Below, piece by piece: positions 43,478-51,243 of a stretch of 64,000 nt of DNA (the first letter of the stretch is position 1; every line of letters starts with the position of its first letter). Under the pieces are notes generated by a model. That model saw only the letters and a list, made by a program, of their open reading frames with translations, was not told the DNA's origin and searched no databases. A program made the translations under genes and the position numbers. The DNA is from a virus, in IMG/VR virus record IMGVR_UViG_3300032893_000006, positions 62,001-126,000 of that record. One strand, 5' to 3'.

Positions 43478-43951
43478 CTAGAGCTCTTTCAGACTGATTT
43501 TGCCACCATTTTTGTTGATGAGACCGGCTTGATTTAACTTGTAGACAATGTCTGTAACGCTTCGTGTTGCGCAACCGACCTGAATCCTTAATTGGGTCCG
43601 ATTCATTTCCCCGTGTAGCAGGAGTACATCTATCGCCTTTGCCGGTAGGCCACCAAGTTTTTGCTTCCACGCTTCCCACGCAGCGCTTTTTTGTAATCCA
43701 TGGGCCACAACATTTTCGGATATACCAATCGTTTCAATTTCGCCGAAGATTCTTTGAAGAGCCACATATAAAGGCGAGAGGATCGCCTGTAACTGTTGTA
43801 GCCCTTTATAGGCGCTCGTATTTTTGGCGCGCTCTACTCGAAGTTCCTCTTCTAAGCTCCGAACTCGCGCTCGTAATCCTTCATTGATTAGTCCGAGGTC
43901 TTCTTCACTTCTCTGCCTTTCTACCTTTCCTTCAAGCTGAAGGTGATTCAT
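43478..43951 (-). CDS. Coiled-coil plus winged-helix-like protein
   Basis: ATG 43951 is favoured over an upstream TTG because AGGAGG lies directly before it. The 157-residue product has an N-terminal coiled coil (about 10-60) and a C-terminal winged-helix-like region (Met-Asn-Arg-Thr-Gln-Leu-Arg, then Val-Thr-Asp-Ile-Val-Tyr-Lys-Leu). A DNA-binding regulator is plausible. It starts inside the 3' end of the J-domain gene. Confidence 0.55.
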   Translation of the reverse strand: MNHLQLEGKVERQRSEEDLGLINEGLRARVRSLEEELRVERAKNTSAYKGLQQLQAILSPLYVALQRIFGEIETIGISENVVAHGLQKSAAWEAWKQKLGGLPAKAIDVLLLHGEMNRTQLRIQVGCATRSVTDIVYKLNQAGLINKNGGKISLKEL

Positions 43952-44564
43952 TAGAACCTCCTGTAGTTGCGACAAGTTTCGCTCGAAACGCTCCGAGTGT
44001 TTGTGTCAAAATCGACGGCGCGCCCACACGTTCAAGTCCGCGAATGTAAGAAAATGCCAACCGAAGGGCGTTGAGATTCAATCGTGCCTCTGTGTACTGG
44101 TCGATTGCCATCACAAACTCGTGTGCATGGGCATGGGTTCCACTGATCCACGCCTTTGCCGCATCACGAGCCTTGTTTAGCCGCATGAACGCTTCCGGGT
44201 CACCGCCGTCACTTCGGTCAGGGTGAACACCTTTCGCCTTATCGCGAAATGCGGAATCGATCTGCGCAAATGTTGGAGCCGGATTCTCTAAACCGAGAAC
44301 CTGCTGCCAAGAAAAATCCTCTTTTCTCATCGTCCACCATACCGCCACGCCGGGATCGGTGCGTTCGTCAGGAGACCTGCAGATCAAGACAGACGTGGCC
44401 CCTTCGCCCATGCGTGAGAGTTCCAATCCGACTTTTTCGACTCCGCCTTTCCATGTTGCCTTTTTCCACGCATTCTGCGGCTTACGGAGCTTGATGTAAG
44501 TTCTGTTGATGCCATCGGGCCAGCGGAGTTCATTCTTTTCCTGTACTTCAATTTTTTTCACCAC
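43932..44564 (-). CDS. J-domain (DnaJ-like) protein
   Basis: The product of about 210 residues carries a J domain at about 110-150 with the invariant His-Pro-Asp (Gly-Val-His-Pro-Asp-Arg-Ser), needed to stimulate DnaK ATPase. Start is set at GTG 44564 behind GAGG; GTG 44561 or TTG 44576 remain possible. Phage J-domain proteins may direct host DnaK to replication or assembly complexes. Confidence 0.7.
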   Translation of the reverse strand: MVKKIEVQEKNELRWPDGINRTYIKLRKPQNAWKKATWKGGVEKVGLELSRMGEGATSVLICRSPDERTDPGVAVWWTMRKEDFSWQQVLGLENPAPTFAQIDSAFRDKAKGVHPDRSDGGDPEAFMRLNKARDAAKAWISGTHAHAHEFVMAIDQYTEARLNLNALRLAFSYIRGLERVGAPSILTQTLGAFRAKLVATTGGSNESPSA

Positions 44565-44565
44565 A

Positions 44566-45213
44566 TTACACCTCAACTCTCTTGAACGTCAGGCACCATA
44601 CCCATGGATTACTCGCCCACGGGTAAGTCTTGCCGTTGATGGAATCCCACAGTTCCTCATATTCTTCCTGTGGTAGTTTCCCGTCATCAGTATGTGGACC
44701 GCTGACATATGGGCTCTGCGAAACCCAACCATAGCCGTGACAATTTTCTGCGATGGCGTCTTCGTGGCTGATCTCTTGCACCCGCTGCACTCTCACGTCA
44801 GTGATATCAAGCCAGATACGTGCGGCCCATTTCGGCATGAATAGAGCACTCTTCCACTGTCCGCGCCAAGATTCAAGAGCATTTTCCTTGCTATACGCCT
44901 GCGGCCAGCGTGGCGTCCCGGCATCGGCAAGATACTTGCAGGCGCTCGGGTCGTTGCCCTTAAAAAAATGCGCATACCGCTCACGAACCCACAAACGGTC
45001 GCCAATCTCATATGGACAGACGCGATCCTCAGAATGGTCAGACAGAGGGCTCCAGACGCGAGGCATGTCAACAGCGTCGAAATGAAACGGCTCGCGCTTG
45101 ACCATATGCCATTTTGTGGGCTGCGGCTTAATCAGCCGCCTCGTCTGTGTCTTTTTGTCATCGAGGATCGCGCGGATATTGTCCGGAGTGAAGAGTATTG
45201 GATGCTCTTTCAT
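44566..45213 (-). CDS. Phage ASCH-domain-like protein
   Basis: The 215-residue protein matches a common phage family: Pro-Ile-Leu-Phe near the start, Lys-Thr-Gln-Thr-Arg-Arg-Leu-Ile-Lys-Pro-Gln-Pro, Tyr-Glu-Ile-Gly-Asp-Arg-Leu-Trp-Val-Arg-Glu, and Ser-Asn-Pro-Trp-Val-Trp at the C-terminus. ASCH/PUA-like folds bind RNA or modified bases. Its stop lies just within the start region of the J-domain gene. Confidence 0.75.
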   Translation of the reverse strand: MKEHPILFTPDNIRAILDDKKTQTRRLIKPQPTKWHMVKREPFHFDAVDMPRVWSPLSDHSEDRVCPYEIGDRLWVRERYAHFFKGNDPSACKYLADAGTPRWPQAYSKENALESWRGQWKSALFMPKWAARIWLDITDVRVQRVQEISHEDAIAENCHGYGWVSQSPYVSGPHTDDGKLPQEEYEELWDSINGKTYPWASNPWVWCLTFKRVEV

Positions 45214-45220
45214 ATGCGCC

Positions 45221-45577
45221 CTATTTCTTGTCTGCGGACTTCGGCGTTACCGGCTTCAAGACACACGCTGGATCACCCTGTGCGTCGAACTGAGCCACGT
45301 ATTTCTCACCGCAAGTCTTCGTAATATCTTGGACGGCTTGTTGAAATTTGACGTTTGCTTCCTGCATGTACTTTTGCGCCTGCTCTAATGAATTTTGCGC
45401 ATCCTGCTTACGGGCGAGTGCCTTAAAGTATGCCAATTTCATGGCATCGGTAACGGCTGGAGCTTTATCCGCTTCTTTAGCTGCTGCAGGTGGTGTCGGT
45501 TTGACATCTTTATCCTCGCATACAGCGATAGGCATCGCCATCACAAAAAAAAGAACTGCTAGTGTTATTGATCTCAC
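45221..45577 (-). CDS. Small exported protein
   Basis: The 118-residue product has an N-terminal signal peptide (hydrophobic residues 3-17, cleavage near Ala-Val-Cys), then a Pro/Ala/Lys linker and a helical domain (about 45-100) with one Cys pair. The Cys near 20 could also be lipidated. It sits in the minus-strand operon between ASCH and DUF5131 genes. Confidence 0.6.
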   Translation of the reverse strand: MRSITLAVLFFVMAMPIAVCEDKDVKPTPPAAAKEADKAPAVTDAMKLAYFKALARKQDAQNSLEQAQKYMQEANVKFQQAVQDITKTCGEKYVAQFDAQGDPACVLKPVTPKSADKK

Positions 45578-46368
45578 GGTTCGGTCTCCTTGTTTAGTTC
45601 GGTTTGTGGGAATTCGCGGATAAGGAGATGGGCAGGGATAAGCTTCGCCCCTTCCTCCGGAGTTCTCGCACTCAACTGTTTCATGAAAAACTTTACACCA
45701 GCGTGGGTGGCTTCTTCATGAAGTTTTTCGGCCCACGTCTGCTCCATAAGCCTCCGTCCATTGCCGCTTTCGCCGCCACAGATGAGCCAGTCCGGAAAAT
45801 CAGCCGCGTCATCATTGGGAGCATTCTCGGCCCACTTATCCATGGATAAGGGACCGAGCGCTGGTTCGTAACTGACAAAGCTGACGAGTTCGTAATCGAG
45901 CGCCACGAGTCGCAGAGCAGGCCAGCGAACGTCGTAAAATTCCTGATTTTCCGCCGACATTCCAAGCCATACATTGTTGTGGGCGAAAGATTGTGGCAAG
46001 TATCTGTTGTAGCGCTGAGGGCGTTTTGTCAGTAACTGCCAGATGAGATACGGGGTTCGGTCGATCAACTCCCATAGCCGCTCACGCTGACCTTCCGGAG
46101 CTTCGTCATCCATCACGTCAGCCATCGATGCACAGAATACCTTTCGCTGCACTCCGGCAGCTTGTGCGTCGCGGTTCCACTTGAAAGGCTCGTTCCAGTG
46201 CTTATCCCCAAAGACGCGGCGCGGAACTTTCTTCCCCCAGTGAGGTTCACCCCATCGCGCATCGAGAGCCTCGGCGTAACAGTTGTCGCAGCCGGGAGAT
46301 ACTTTTGTGCAACCCCACCACGGATTAAACGTGCTGTCGGTCCACGCAATTTTGGTTGTATCTCCCAT
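45574..46368 (-). CDS. DUF5131 / phage Gp37-Gp68 family protein
   Basis: ATG 46368 gives 264 residues. Lys-Ile-Ala-Trp-Thr-Asp-Ser-Thr-Phe-Asn-Pro-Trp-Trp-Gly-Cys, then Ser-Pro-Gly-Cys-Asp-Asn-Cys-Tyr-Ala-Glu, is the DUF5131 hallmark. Its cysteines recall a radical SAM-like cluster site. The mid-region Trp-Leu-Gly-Met-Ser-Ala-Glu-Asn and Cys-Gly-Gly-Glu-Ser-Gly fit too. Molecular function is not established to my knowledge. Confidence 0.85.
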   Translation of the reverse strand: MGDTTKIAWTDSTFNPWWGCTKVSPGCDNCYAEALDARWGEPHWGKKVPRRVFGDKHWNEPFKWNRDAQAAGVQRKVFCASMADVMDDEAPEGQRERLWELIDRTPYLIWQLLTKRPQRYNRYLPQSFAHNNVWLGMSAENQEFYDVRWPALRLVALDYELVSFVSYEPALGPLSMDKWAENAPNDDAADFPDWLICGGESGNGRRLMEQTWAEKLHEEATHAGVKFFMKQLSARTPEEGAKLIPAHLLIREFPQTELNKETEP

Positions 46369-46679
46369 CACCATCCCCCCATATACTGTTCAAACGTCTT
46401 CTTCTTCGACCGCACCGGATAGGGCTTGAAGTGAATCACTCGCTGACCGCCATTCCGCTCTGCGCTGCGATAGAGAGCGAGTCTGAGTTTCGGATTTAAT
46501 TCCCACCACCGAGCCAAGTGCACCTTGTACCTAATCGTTGTTGAATTAGCTTGGTTCCTTTTCACTCTTTGTGCTTTAAGCACCAGCCACGTGCGCTCTC
46601 GCTTATTACCGACATTCGTGTGAACGAGATCGCCACGCTTCGGAGCAGGATCGAAAGCCGGAATGTCGATGTTGAGCAT
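46368..46679 (-). CDS. Hypothetical basic protein
   Basis: A 103-residue, Arg/Lys-rich product whose stop overlaps the start of the DUF5131 gene. The motif Arg-Gly-Asp-Leu-Val-His-Thr-Asn-Val-Gly hints at a small beta-barrel. No family is recognised. Confidence 0.5.
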   Translation of the reverse strand: MLNIDIPAFDPAPKRGDLVHTNVGNKRERTWLVLKAQRVKRNQANSTTIRYKVHLARWWELNPKLRLALYRSAERNGGQRVIHFKPYPVRSKKKTFEQYMGGW

Positions 46680-46690
46680 TACTTTTCTTA

Positions 46691-47215
46691 TTAGCCAAAG
46701 TTTGATCTCAGTTGAGCGATAAACGCATCGACGTGCTTTTGGACAATGGTATAAACACGAAGAATCTGGGTATTATGCAATTTTCGCAGTGATGGATTCA
46801 GCCCATCAATATCCTCGGCGCGCCATATGTACTGCTCCAATTCTTCCGGAACTTTTAATTCAGACTTCTCGGCAGGCACTTCCGTATCCTTAAGGGGCAC
46901 GCGGGTTATACCACCGTACTCTGCAACGTGGTTCTCCAGCTCCATCATCCACGCTGGAACCCCTTCAAACTTAGGCGCAAGGAACATCCAGCTCTGCCAC
47001 ACCTGTGCAGCCTTGGAAACCGAAGATTCCTCAGCAATTGTGGATAATTCCTGTGCCTGTTGGAGGTTCGGAACCATCGGGTTCTCGGCCAGCCAGCGCA
47101 CGGCGGCTTCAAGAACCTTCAGTACCGATCCTCCGCCGTCTTCATCGTCCTTATGGTATTGATCTGAAGCCGCTTTCAGCATCCCCTCGGGCACAACATA
47201 CTTTTTCTCACTCAT
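46691..47215 (-). CDS. Hypothetical helical protein
   Basis: ATG 47215 overlaps the stop of the glycosyltransferase gene upstream (TGA/ATG). The 174-residue product is helical with an acidic N-terminal third and several Trp residues. No family is recognised. Tight spacing places it in the operon. Confidence 0.5.
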   Translation of the reverse strand: MSEKKYVVPEGMLKAASDQYHKDDEDGGGSVLKVLEAAVRWLAENPMVPNLQQAQELSTIAEESSVSKAAQVWQSWMFLAPKFEGVPAWMMELENHVAEYGGITRVPLKDTEVPAEKSELKVPEELEQYIWRAEDIDGLNPSLRKLHNTQILRVYTIVQKHVDAFIAQLRSNFG

Positions 47216-48456
47216 TTCGCCTCCAAGTCCTTCGCCGCACCGCGAAACCATGCCTCCCATCGCGGCCATAGGTTTCTCCAATCGAGATGCTCCGGCCTGT
47301 CTGCACGACTGCCGACAACACGTGCCACGGCGTCAGCGAAATCCTGCGCTCGATAGACTGGACGTTTCTGTGAGTACGCGCCTTCGTAGCGGAAAGCATA
47401 GGGCTCAACGAGCATGGAAGGTTGCATGTGTTCTGGCGCGCCGCCATAGTTGCCATGTACACACGGCGTGCCACAAAACAACGATTCAAAGATCGGAAAA
47501 CCGAATCCCTCGGGACCGATGCCGAGCGTGACGTCGCAAGCAGAGTACGCCTCCGCCATGGCGTCATCTGGGAGATATCCGGTGGTCACCATTGTGTGCT
47601 CACCCCGCAGGGCGTAATCGACGAGGAGTGTATCGATATCCCAGTTTCGATTGATGGTGTCGGTGTGAATCCAGAGCCGGACTTTCATTGCTTTAGAAAG
47701 GATCGCAACCGTCTCGATGCCGAGAGCCCAGTCCTTTCGCGATTGGTTTGTTGCGACGATTCCTATTAAGACTTCATCTGGCTTGATCGAGCGATACTTA
47801 TATTCATCCGACTTCACCTTGACTAAAGTGGGAAACACAGAGCGAATCAGTGCTCGGTTGGGAGACCGCGAAAACACTCCCCCGTCGATCCCATGAGGAA
47901 GCTGGTCGAGATTCCGAAGTTCGGACTCTGGCTGACTTATCGTGCGTTCGATGATGTTGCGGCCCCACTCGCTGTAGGCGAGTATGCGATCAAATCCCCG
48001 CAACGTCTTCATGATCGGAAAAGTCAGGAGGTCATTCGGGCCTGATGCATCGAGTGGGCAGTAAATCCATTTCTCGAAAGGAGCGTTTTCGAGCCATTGC
48101 CTCAGGGGAAAGTATTTCTCCTCCTTCAACTGAGGGGAGCCATCAGGAACGGCGATCCATGACAGACGGCTTGGGTCCCAGATGCAGAGTACGATTCCTC
48201 GTTCGTCTCCAGCGAAGTTATGCCACGCTTCCGGAAGAGTCGGACAAACAAAATCATCGACGCCCTCTGCCGTGATTTGTGGAAAGCCTAGCCTGCAATC
48301 CATTGGTGCGCCATAACCGAAGGTCGCTATCCTGAAAACATCGTTGAGTCTTCGATGAATACCGAAGGCTAAGTCTCTGGCGATTCTCCCGAGACCGGTC
48401 GGACCGGATACAGCATCTGAAATTATGAGCAGGGGGATTCTCTTATTTGCGGCCAT
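47212..48456 (-). CDS. GT-B-type glycosyltransferase (GT4-like)
   Basis: Start at ATG 48456 gives 414 residues and an N-terminal Leu-Leu-Ile-Ile-Ser-Asp-Ala, then Gly-Leu-Gly-Arg-Ile-Ala-Arg, typical of GT-B enzymes. The C-terminal half has Gly-Pro-Glu-Gly-Phe-Gly-Phe-Pro-Ile-Phe-Glu-Ser near 320, the sugar-nucleotide binding signature. With the two GT2 and one GT-A-like genes it suggests assembly of a short glycan. A longer start at 48492 is less likely. Confidence 0.8.
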   Translation of the reverse strand: MAANKRIPLLIISDAVSGPTGLGRIARDLAFGIHRRLNDVFRIATFGYGAPMDCRLGFPQITAEGVDDFVCPTLPEAWHNFAGDERGIVLCIWDPSRLSWIAVPDGSPQLKEEKYFPLRQWLENAPFEKWIYCPLDASGPNDLLTFPIMKTLRGFDRILAYSEWGRNIIERTISQPESELRNLDQLPHGIDGGVFSRSPNRALIRSVFPTLVKVKSDEYKYRSIKPDEVLIGIVATNQSRKDWALGIETVAILSKAMKVRLWIHTDTINRNWDIDTLLVDYALRGEHTMVTTGYLPDDAMAEAYSACDVTLGIGPEGFGFPIFESLFCGTPCVHGNYGGAPEHMQPSMLVEPYAFRYEGAYSQKRPVYRAQDFADAVARVVGSRADRPEHLDWRNLWPRWEAWFRGAAKDLEAK

Positions 48457-48499
48457 GCGATCAACGATAGCGCAGAGGATCAGACTATGCAAAGAAAAA

Positions 48500-48868
48500 T
48501 TACAACTCTTCGATTCGAATCCCGTGGATAAGGTACATCATCTTTTTTTTGATTTTGTACACCGCGTTTTTCTTGTACCCTTTGGCATCGCACACACGGA
48601 GCCTGCCGTCTTCAAAAAATGTGAAGTCTGCCACATAGGAAATTGCGCGTACATCATCACGCCCGGGCACCAATTCGAAGGGCACCTGTTCCCTGAGGTT
48701 TGTGATTTTCCCCGCCTCGGCGAGCGCCCATAGGTTGGCCGCTACCTTTGCTTCGTGGCCGGAAGCGTATCTACCCGTACGCTCGTTGCCGTATTTCGAC
48801 GGCTTTTTCACGTCGAGCCCAAAGTATTTCGACCATGCAGCGCGTTCCTGCTTCGTCTCTTTTCGCAT
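48500..48868 (-). CDS. DUF1064-family endonuclease-like protein
   Basis: The 122-residue protein has the DUF1064 pattern: Lys-Tyr-Gly-Asn-Glu, Ser-Gly-His-Glu-Ala, Leu-Arg-Glu-Gln-Val-Pro-Phe, Tyr-Val-Ala-Asp-Phe-Thr, and Cys-Asp-Ala-Lys-Gly-Tyr, with the Asp and Asp-X-Lys of a nuclease core. Small phage nucleases of this type are predicted to be Holliday-junction or structure-specific. It is the first gene of the minus-strand operon, divergent from 48888. Confidence 0.75.
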   Translation of the reverse strand: MRKETKQERAAWSKYFGLDVKKPSKYGNERTGRYASGHEAKVAANLWALAEAGKITNLREQVPFELVPGRDDVRAISYVADFTFFEDGRLRVCDAKGYKKNAVYKIKKKMMYLIHGIRIEEL

Positions 48869-48887
48869 CCTGTCCTATACTATCGCC

Positions 48888-49127
48888 ATGATCGAGATGA
48901 TGAAGGACGACTTTATTGCGCCGGAGCACATTGCTCGCGTGAAAAAGATCGACGACGACACCTGCAACGTGTGGCTTGTCGGTCAGAGCGCTCTTGAACC
49001 GCACGTCGTGAACTGCAGCGCCAGAGATTTCGCCAATGCAGTAAATGACGAGCTTAAATTGCCCCGGTGCGAAGAAGGGGATCAATCGGTCTCCGGCGAC
49101 GAAAACTCAGATGAAGAAAGTTCTTGA
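48888..49127 (+). CDS. Small acidic hypothetical protein
   Basis: ATG 48888 gives 79 residues with a very acidic C-terminus (Asp/Glu/Ser-rich). It is divergent from the minus-strand operon, with only 19 bases between the two starts. No motif is recognised. Confidence 0.55.
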   Translation: MIEMMKDDFIAPEHIARVKKIDDDTCNVWLVGQSALEPHVVNCSARDFANAVNDELKLPRCEEGDQSVSGDENSDEESS

Positions 49128-49152
49128 CAGGTATTTGCGACCGTGAGAGCAT
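49124..49152 (+). promoter_or_regulatory. Candidate promoter for the tRNA cluster
   Basis: A perfect TTGACA at 49124-49129 is followed after 17 bases by a weak GAGCAT at 49147-49152. It overlaps the end of the gene 48888-49127 and lies about 150 bases before the first tRNA. Confidence 0.4.
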
Positions 49153-49267
49153 GAAAAACGTTATGAAGCTTTGCTTGTCCAGTTCGCGACTCTATTCCTC
49201 ATTACTGAGGATGGGCTCGCCTTTTCTGGATCGCGGGATATAAGCTTCAGCGAATTTCAGAAAGATG

Positions 49268-49300
49268 AGCCCTCAGACGCCAAGCGACTGGGGGCTTTTA
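49268..49300 (+). terminator. Terminator-like hairpin before the first tRNA
   Basis: A 9-bp stem (49268-49276 with 49288-49296, one G-T pair) is followed by TTTTA. The leader 49153-49300 also has a CCTCA/TGAGG hairpin. This recalls the promoter plus hairpin leaders at 2688 and 19258 and may be an attenuator for the tRNA transcript. Confidence 0.45.
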
Positions 49301-49304
49301 GTTT

Positions 49305-49387
49305 GCGGGATTGGCGGAATTGGAAGACGCAGTGGACTTAAAATCCATCGGGCAACCGTAGGGGTTCAAGTCCCCTATCCCGCACCA
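49305..49387 (+). tRNA. tRNA-Leu(UAA)
   Basis: Class II cloverleaf with anticodon TAA, a long variable arm, T-loop TTCAAGT, 7-bp acceptor GCGGGAT/ATCCCGC and encoded CCA. Confidence 0.9.
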
Positions 49388-49388
49388 T

Positions 49389-49464
49389 GTACCGGTACCC
49401 AAGTGGCTAAGGGAGCGGTCCGCAAAACCGTTATTCGCGAGTTCGATTCTCGCCCGGTACTCCA
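49389..49464 (+). tRNA. tRNA-Cys(GCA) with C33
   Basis: Acceptor GTACCGG/CCGGTAC, D-arm CCC/GGG, T-arm GCGAG/CTCGC and encoded CCA are regular. The anticodon loop reads CCGCAAA, so anticodon GCA is preceded by C instead of the nearly invariant U33. Confidence 0.8.
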
Positions 49465-49475
49465 AGATTAGTTTT

Positions 49476-49558
49476 GCCCGGATGGTGGAATTGGCAGACA
49501 CACTATCTTGAGGGGGTAGCGCGCAAGCGTGCCGGTTCAAGTCCGGCTCCGGGCACCA
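49476..49558 (+). tRNA. tRNA-Leu(GAG)
   Basis: Class II cloverleaf; anticodon loop TTGAGGG in stem CTATC/GGTAG, acceptor GCCCGGA/TCCGGGC, CCA encoded. Confidence 0.9.
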
Positions 49559-49563
49559 AAGTT

Positions 49564-49662
49564 GTACGGAAGTGGCGAAACTGGCAGACGCGCACGCGTG
49601 TGCTCTGCGGTGTGCTAGGCACACTTAAAGAGCGTGAAGGTTCGAGTCCTTCCTTCTGTACA
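49564..49662 (+). tRNA. Aberrant tRNA-Leu-like RNA, anticodon unassigned
   Basis: The acceptor (GTACGGA with TCTGTAC), Leu-type D-arm and T-arm are present, but 99 bases separate the ends and no normal anticodon arm forms after the D-arm. An extra hairpin GTGTG-CTAGG-CACAC and a GCTCT/AGAGC helix take its place. There is no encoded CCA. It could be a degenerate tRNA-Leu(UAG) or an RNA with an inserted element. Confidence 0.5.
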
Positions 49663-49669
49663 GCAATGT

Positions 49670-49752
<83 letters not shown>

Positions 49753-49769
49753 AGTTGAAGTTGAGTAGT

Positions 49770-49854
49770 GGCTCCGTGGCGGAATTGGAAGACGCGTTGG
49801 CCTTAGGCACCAATGCCCACGGGCGTAAGGGTTCGAGTCCCTTCGGGGCCACCA
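49770..49854 (+). tRNA. tRNA-Leu(UAG)
   Basis: Anticodon loop CTTAGGC; acceptor GGCTCCG/CGGGGCC with one T-G pair; variable arm GCCCACGGGC; CCA encoded. The pair closing the anticodon loop is C-A. Confidence 0.85.
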
Positions 49855-49895
49855 AAGTTTGAATAAAAATTATGCGTAATCAGCATGATTTTTAT

Positions 49896-49978
49896 GCCGT
49901 CGTGGTGGAATTGGAATACACAGCGCACTCAAAACGCGCCGCGAAAGCATAGGGGTTCGAGCCCCCTCGACGGCACCA
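49896..49978 (+). tRNA. tRNA-Leu(CAA)
   Basis: Anticodon loop CTCAAAA; acceptor GCCGTCG/CGACGGC; class II variable arm; CCA encoded. Confidence 0.88.
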
Positions 49979-49984
49979 AGTTCT

Positions 49985-50088
49985 GGTACTTGCCATGTGG
50001 CGAAAGCGACGAGAGTCAGAACAATGGCAAACGTGTTTCACGGAGCAACATCGACCTTGCGGGTTCAAGTCCCGTCATGGTGAGTACC
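49985..50088 (+). ncRNA. tRNA-like RNA with extended end helix
   Basis: GGTACT and GCCATG at the 5' end pair with CATGG and AGTACC at the 3' end, making a helix of about 12 bp with small bulges. A canonical T-arm (GCGGG TTCAAGT CCCGT) follows, and the D region resembles Leu tRNAs with about 18 extra bases. No convincing anticodon arm is found. It is either a decayed tRNA or a tRNA mimic. Confidence 0.45.
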
Positions 50089-50098
50089 AGAGAGTTTT

Positions 50099-50186
50099 GG
50101 AGACGTAGGAAAATGGTTAATCCAGCAGGTTGCTAACCTGCCAAAGCCTTCGGGCTGTGCGCGTTCGAGTCGCGCCGTCTCCTCCA
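50099..50186 (+). tRNA. tRNA-Ser(GCU)
   Basis: Anticodon loop TTGCTAA in stem GCAGG/CCTGC; acceptor GGAGACG/CGTCTCC; long variable arm GCCTTCGGGC; CCA encoded. Confidence 0.92.
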
Positions 50187-50224
50187 GTTTGGGCATAAGA
50201 ATGGCAATCTTATGCCATAAGTTT

Positions 50225-50312
50225 GGAAGGGTGAGCGGAATGGTATCGCCCCGCATTGGAAATGCGGCTCACGTGAAAGCGTGTGCGGGTTCGAATCCTG
50301 CCCCTTCCGCCA
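50225..50312 (+). tRNA. tRNA-Ser(GGA)
   Basis: Anticodon loop TTGGAAA in stem CCGCA/TGCGG; acceptor GGAAGGG/CCCTTCC; long variable arm; GCCA 3' end. Confidence 0.92.
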
Positions 50313-50330
50313 GTTTGATAGAGTCAAGTA

Positions 50331-50534
50331 ATGGCTGAAGACATAATCACTTTCTCTTCGGAGCAAGACAGCGATGGCAAGTGGTCGCTGGTTTATCGCG
50401 ACAAGTACAAGACGTTCAAATACGCGACGCGATACGCAACTGAGAAAGAAGCTGAGGAAGCAATGCCAGAAGTTTGGGCAACGGTGCTGTCACTGATTGA
50501 AGAGGTCGGCGGCAGAATCGTTCAGGACTCGTAG
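50331..50534 (+). CDS. Small hypothetical protein between tRNAs
   Basis: A 67-residue acidic alpha/beta product sits in the 234-base gap between two tRNA-Ser genes. The pattern Trp-Ser-Leu-Val-Tyr-Arg-Asp-Lys-Tyr, Thr-Glu-Lys-Glu-Ala-Glu-Glu-Ala resembles small DUF2188-like domains, a weak impression only. Confidence 0.5.
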   Translation: MAEDIITFSSEQDSDGKWSLVYRDKYKTFKYATRYATEKEAEEAMPEVWATVLSLIEEVGGRIVQDS

Positions 50535-50546
50535 AGTCCAGAGTTT

Positions 50547-50636
50547 GGATAGGTGGCAGAGTCTGCTTTATTGCACACGCCTCGAAAGCGTACGTGCCTT
50601 CGGGCACCGTGGGTTGAAATCCCACCCTATCCGCCA
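50547..50636 (+). tRNA. tRNA-Ser(CGA)
   Basis: Anticodon loop CTCGAAA; acceptor GGATAGG/CCTATCC; long variable arm GTGCCTTCGGGCAC; GCCA end. The T-loop reads TTGAAAT instead of TTCRANY. Confidence 0.88.
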
Positions 50637-50640
50637 GTTC

Positions 50641-50728
50641 GGAGAGATGGCCGAGTGGTTTAAGGCACCGGTCTTGAAAACCGACGAACCGAAAGGTTCC
50701 GTGAGTTCGAATCTCACTCTCTCCGCCA
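50641..50728 (+). tRNA. tRNA-Ser(UGA)
   Basis: Anticodon loop TTGAAAA; acceptor GGAGAGA/TCTCTCC; long variable arm GAACCGAAAGGTTC; GCCA end. Confidence 0.92.
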
Positions 50729-50734
50729 AATTGT

Positions 50735-50823
50735 GCAGGCGAGTCAGATACGGTTGGCTGTGCCGGTCCGTAAAACCGGATCACTTAGTGACGTTGGGGG
50801 TTCGAATCCCTCCGCCTGCACCA
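50735..50823 (+). tRNA. tRNA-Tyr(GUA) with C33
   Basis: Class II cloverleaf; acceptor GCAGGCG/CGCCTGC, anticodon stem CCGGT/ACCGG, loop CCGTAAA with anticodon GTA. Position 33 is C, as in tRNA-Cys at 49389. CCA is encoded. Confidence 0.85.
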
Positions 50824-51243
50824 TTAAATTTCTGTGTTGTACCAGCGGATCAGCTTCTTAAATAGACTTAGCCTGATAATCATCGAGCAGTCTGTGTTCT
50901 TGCGCCACGGACGAAGAAGCATCATAGTAGGCATTTTCTTGTAGAAAGATTTTCCACGTTTTCTCGATCCGACATACCCCACAATTTCAACTGCCCACGA
51001 TCCAAGCAGACGGCAAAAACAGGTGCTATCCGGAGTCAGAGTTGATACATCAAATGTGTCAACAAACGCTGCAGCTTTGCGGAAATCCTTGATCGGCATC
51101 AGGACATCTGCACGGCACAATCCGTTGGCTAAAAGAAACCACATCCTCTCACCGTCAGCAGTCACGCGAGCCTCAAGTTCCGGGGTTTCGAATACCGCAT
51201 ACGCAACGTCCCAGTTGAACCCAGTTAAGTCACGAGGTTTCAT
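50824..51243 (-). CDS. Hypothetical protein downstream of BCS1-like gene
   Basis: ATG 51243 gives 139 residues; it overlaps the 3' end of the ATPase gene by 14 bases. The product is mixed alpha/beta with a basic C-terminal third. With the ATPase it forms a two-gene minus-strand island inside the tRNA cluster. No family is recognised. Confidence 0.5.
   Translation of the reverse strand: MKPRDLTGFNWDVAYAVFETPELEARVTADGERMWFLLANGLCRADVLMPIKDFRKAAAFVDTFDVSTLTPDSTCFCRLLGSWAVEIVGYVGSRKRGKSFYKKMPTMMLLRPWRKNTDCSMIIRLSLFKKLIRWYNTEI

Noticed and set aside
50264-50279. A TCACGTGAAA core like parS in tRNA-Ser(GGA)
   Set aside because: It falls within the tRNA, where the bases are explained by the anticodon and variable arms, and the outer parS positions do not match.
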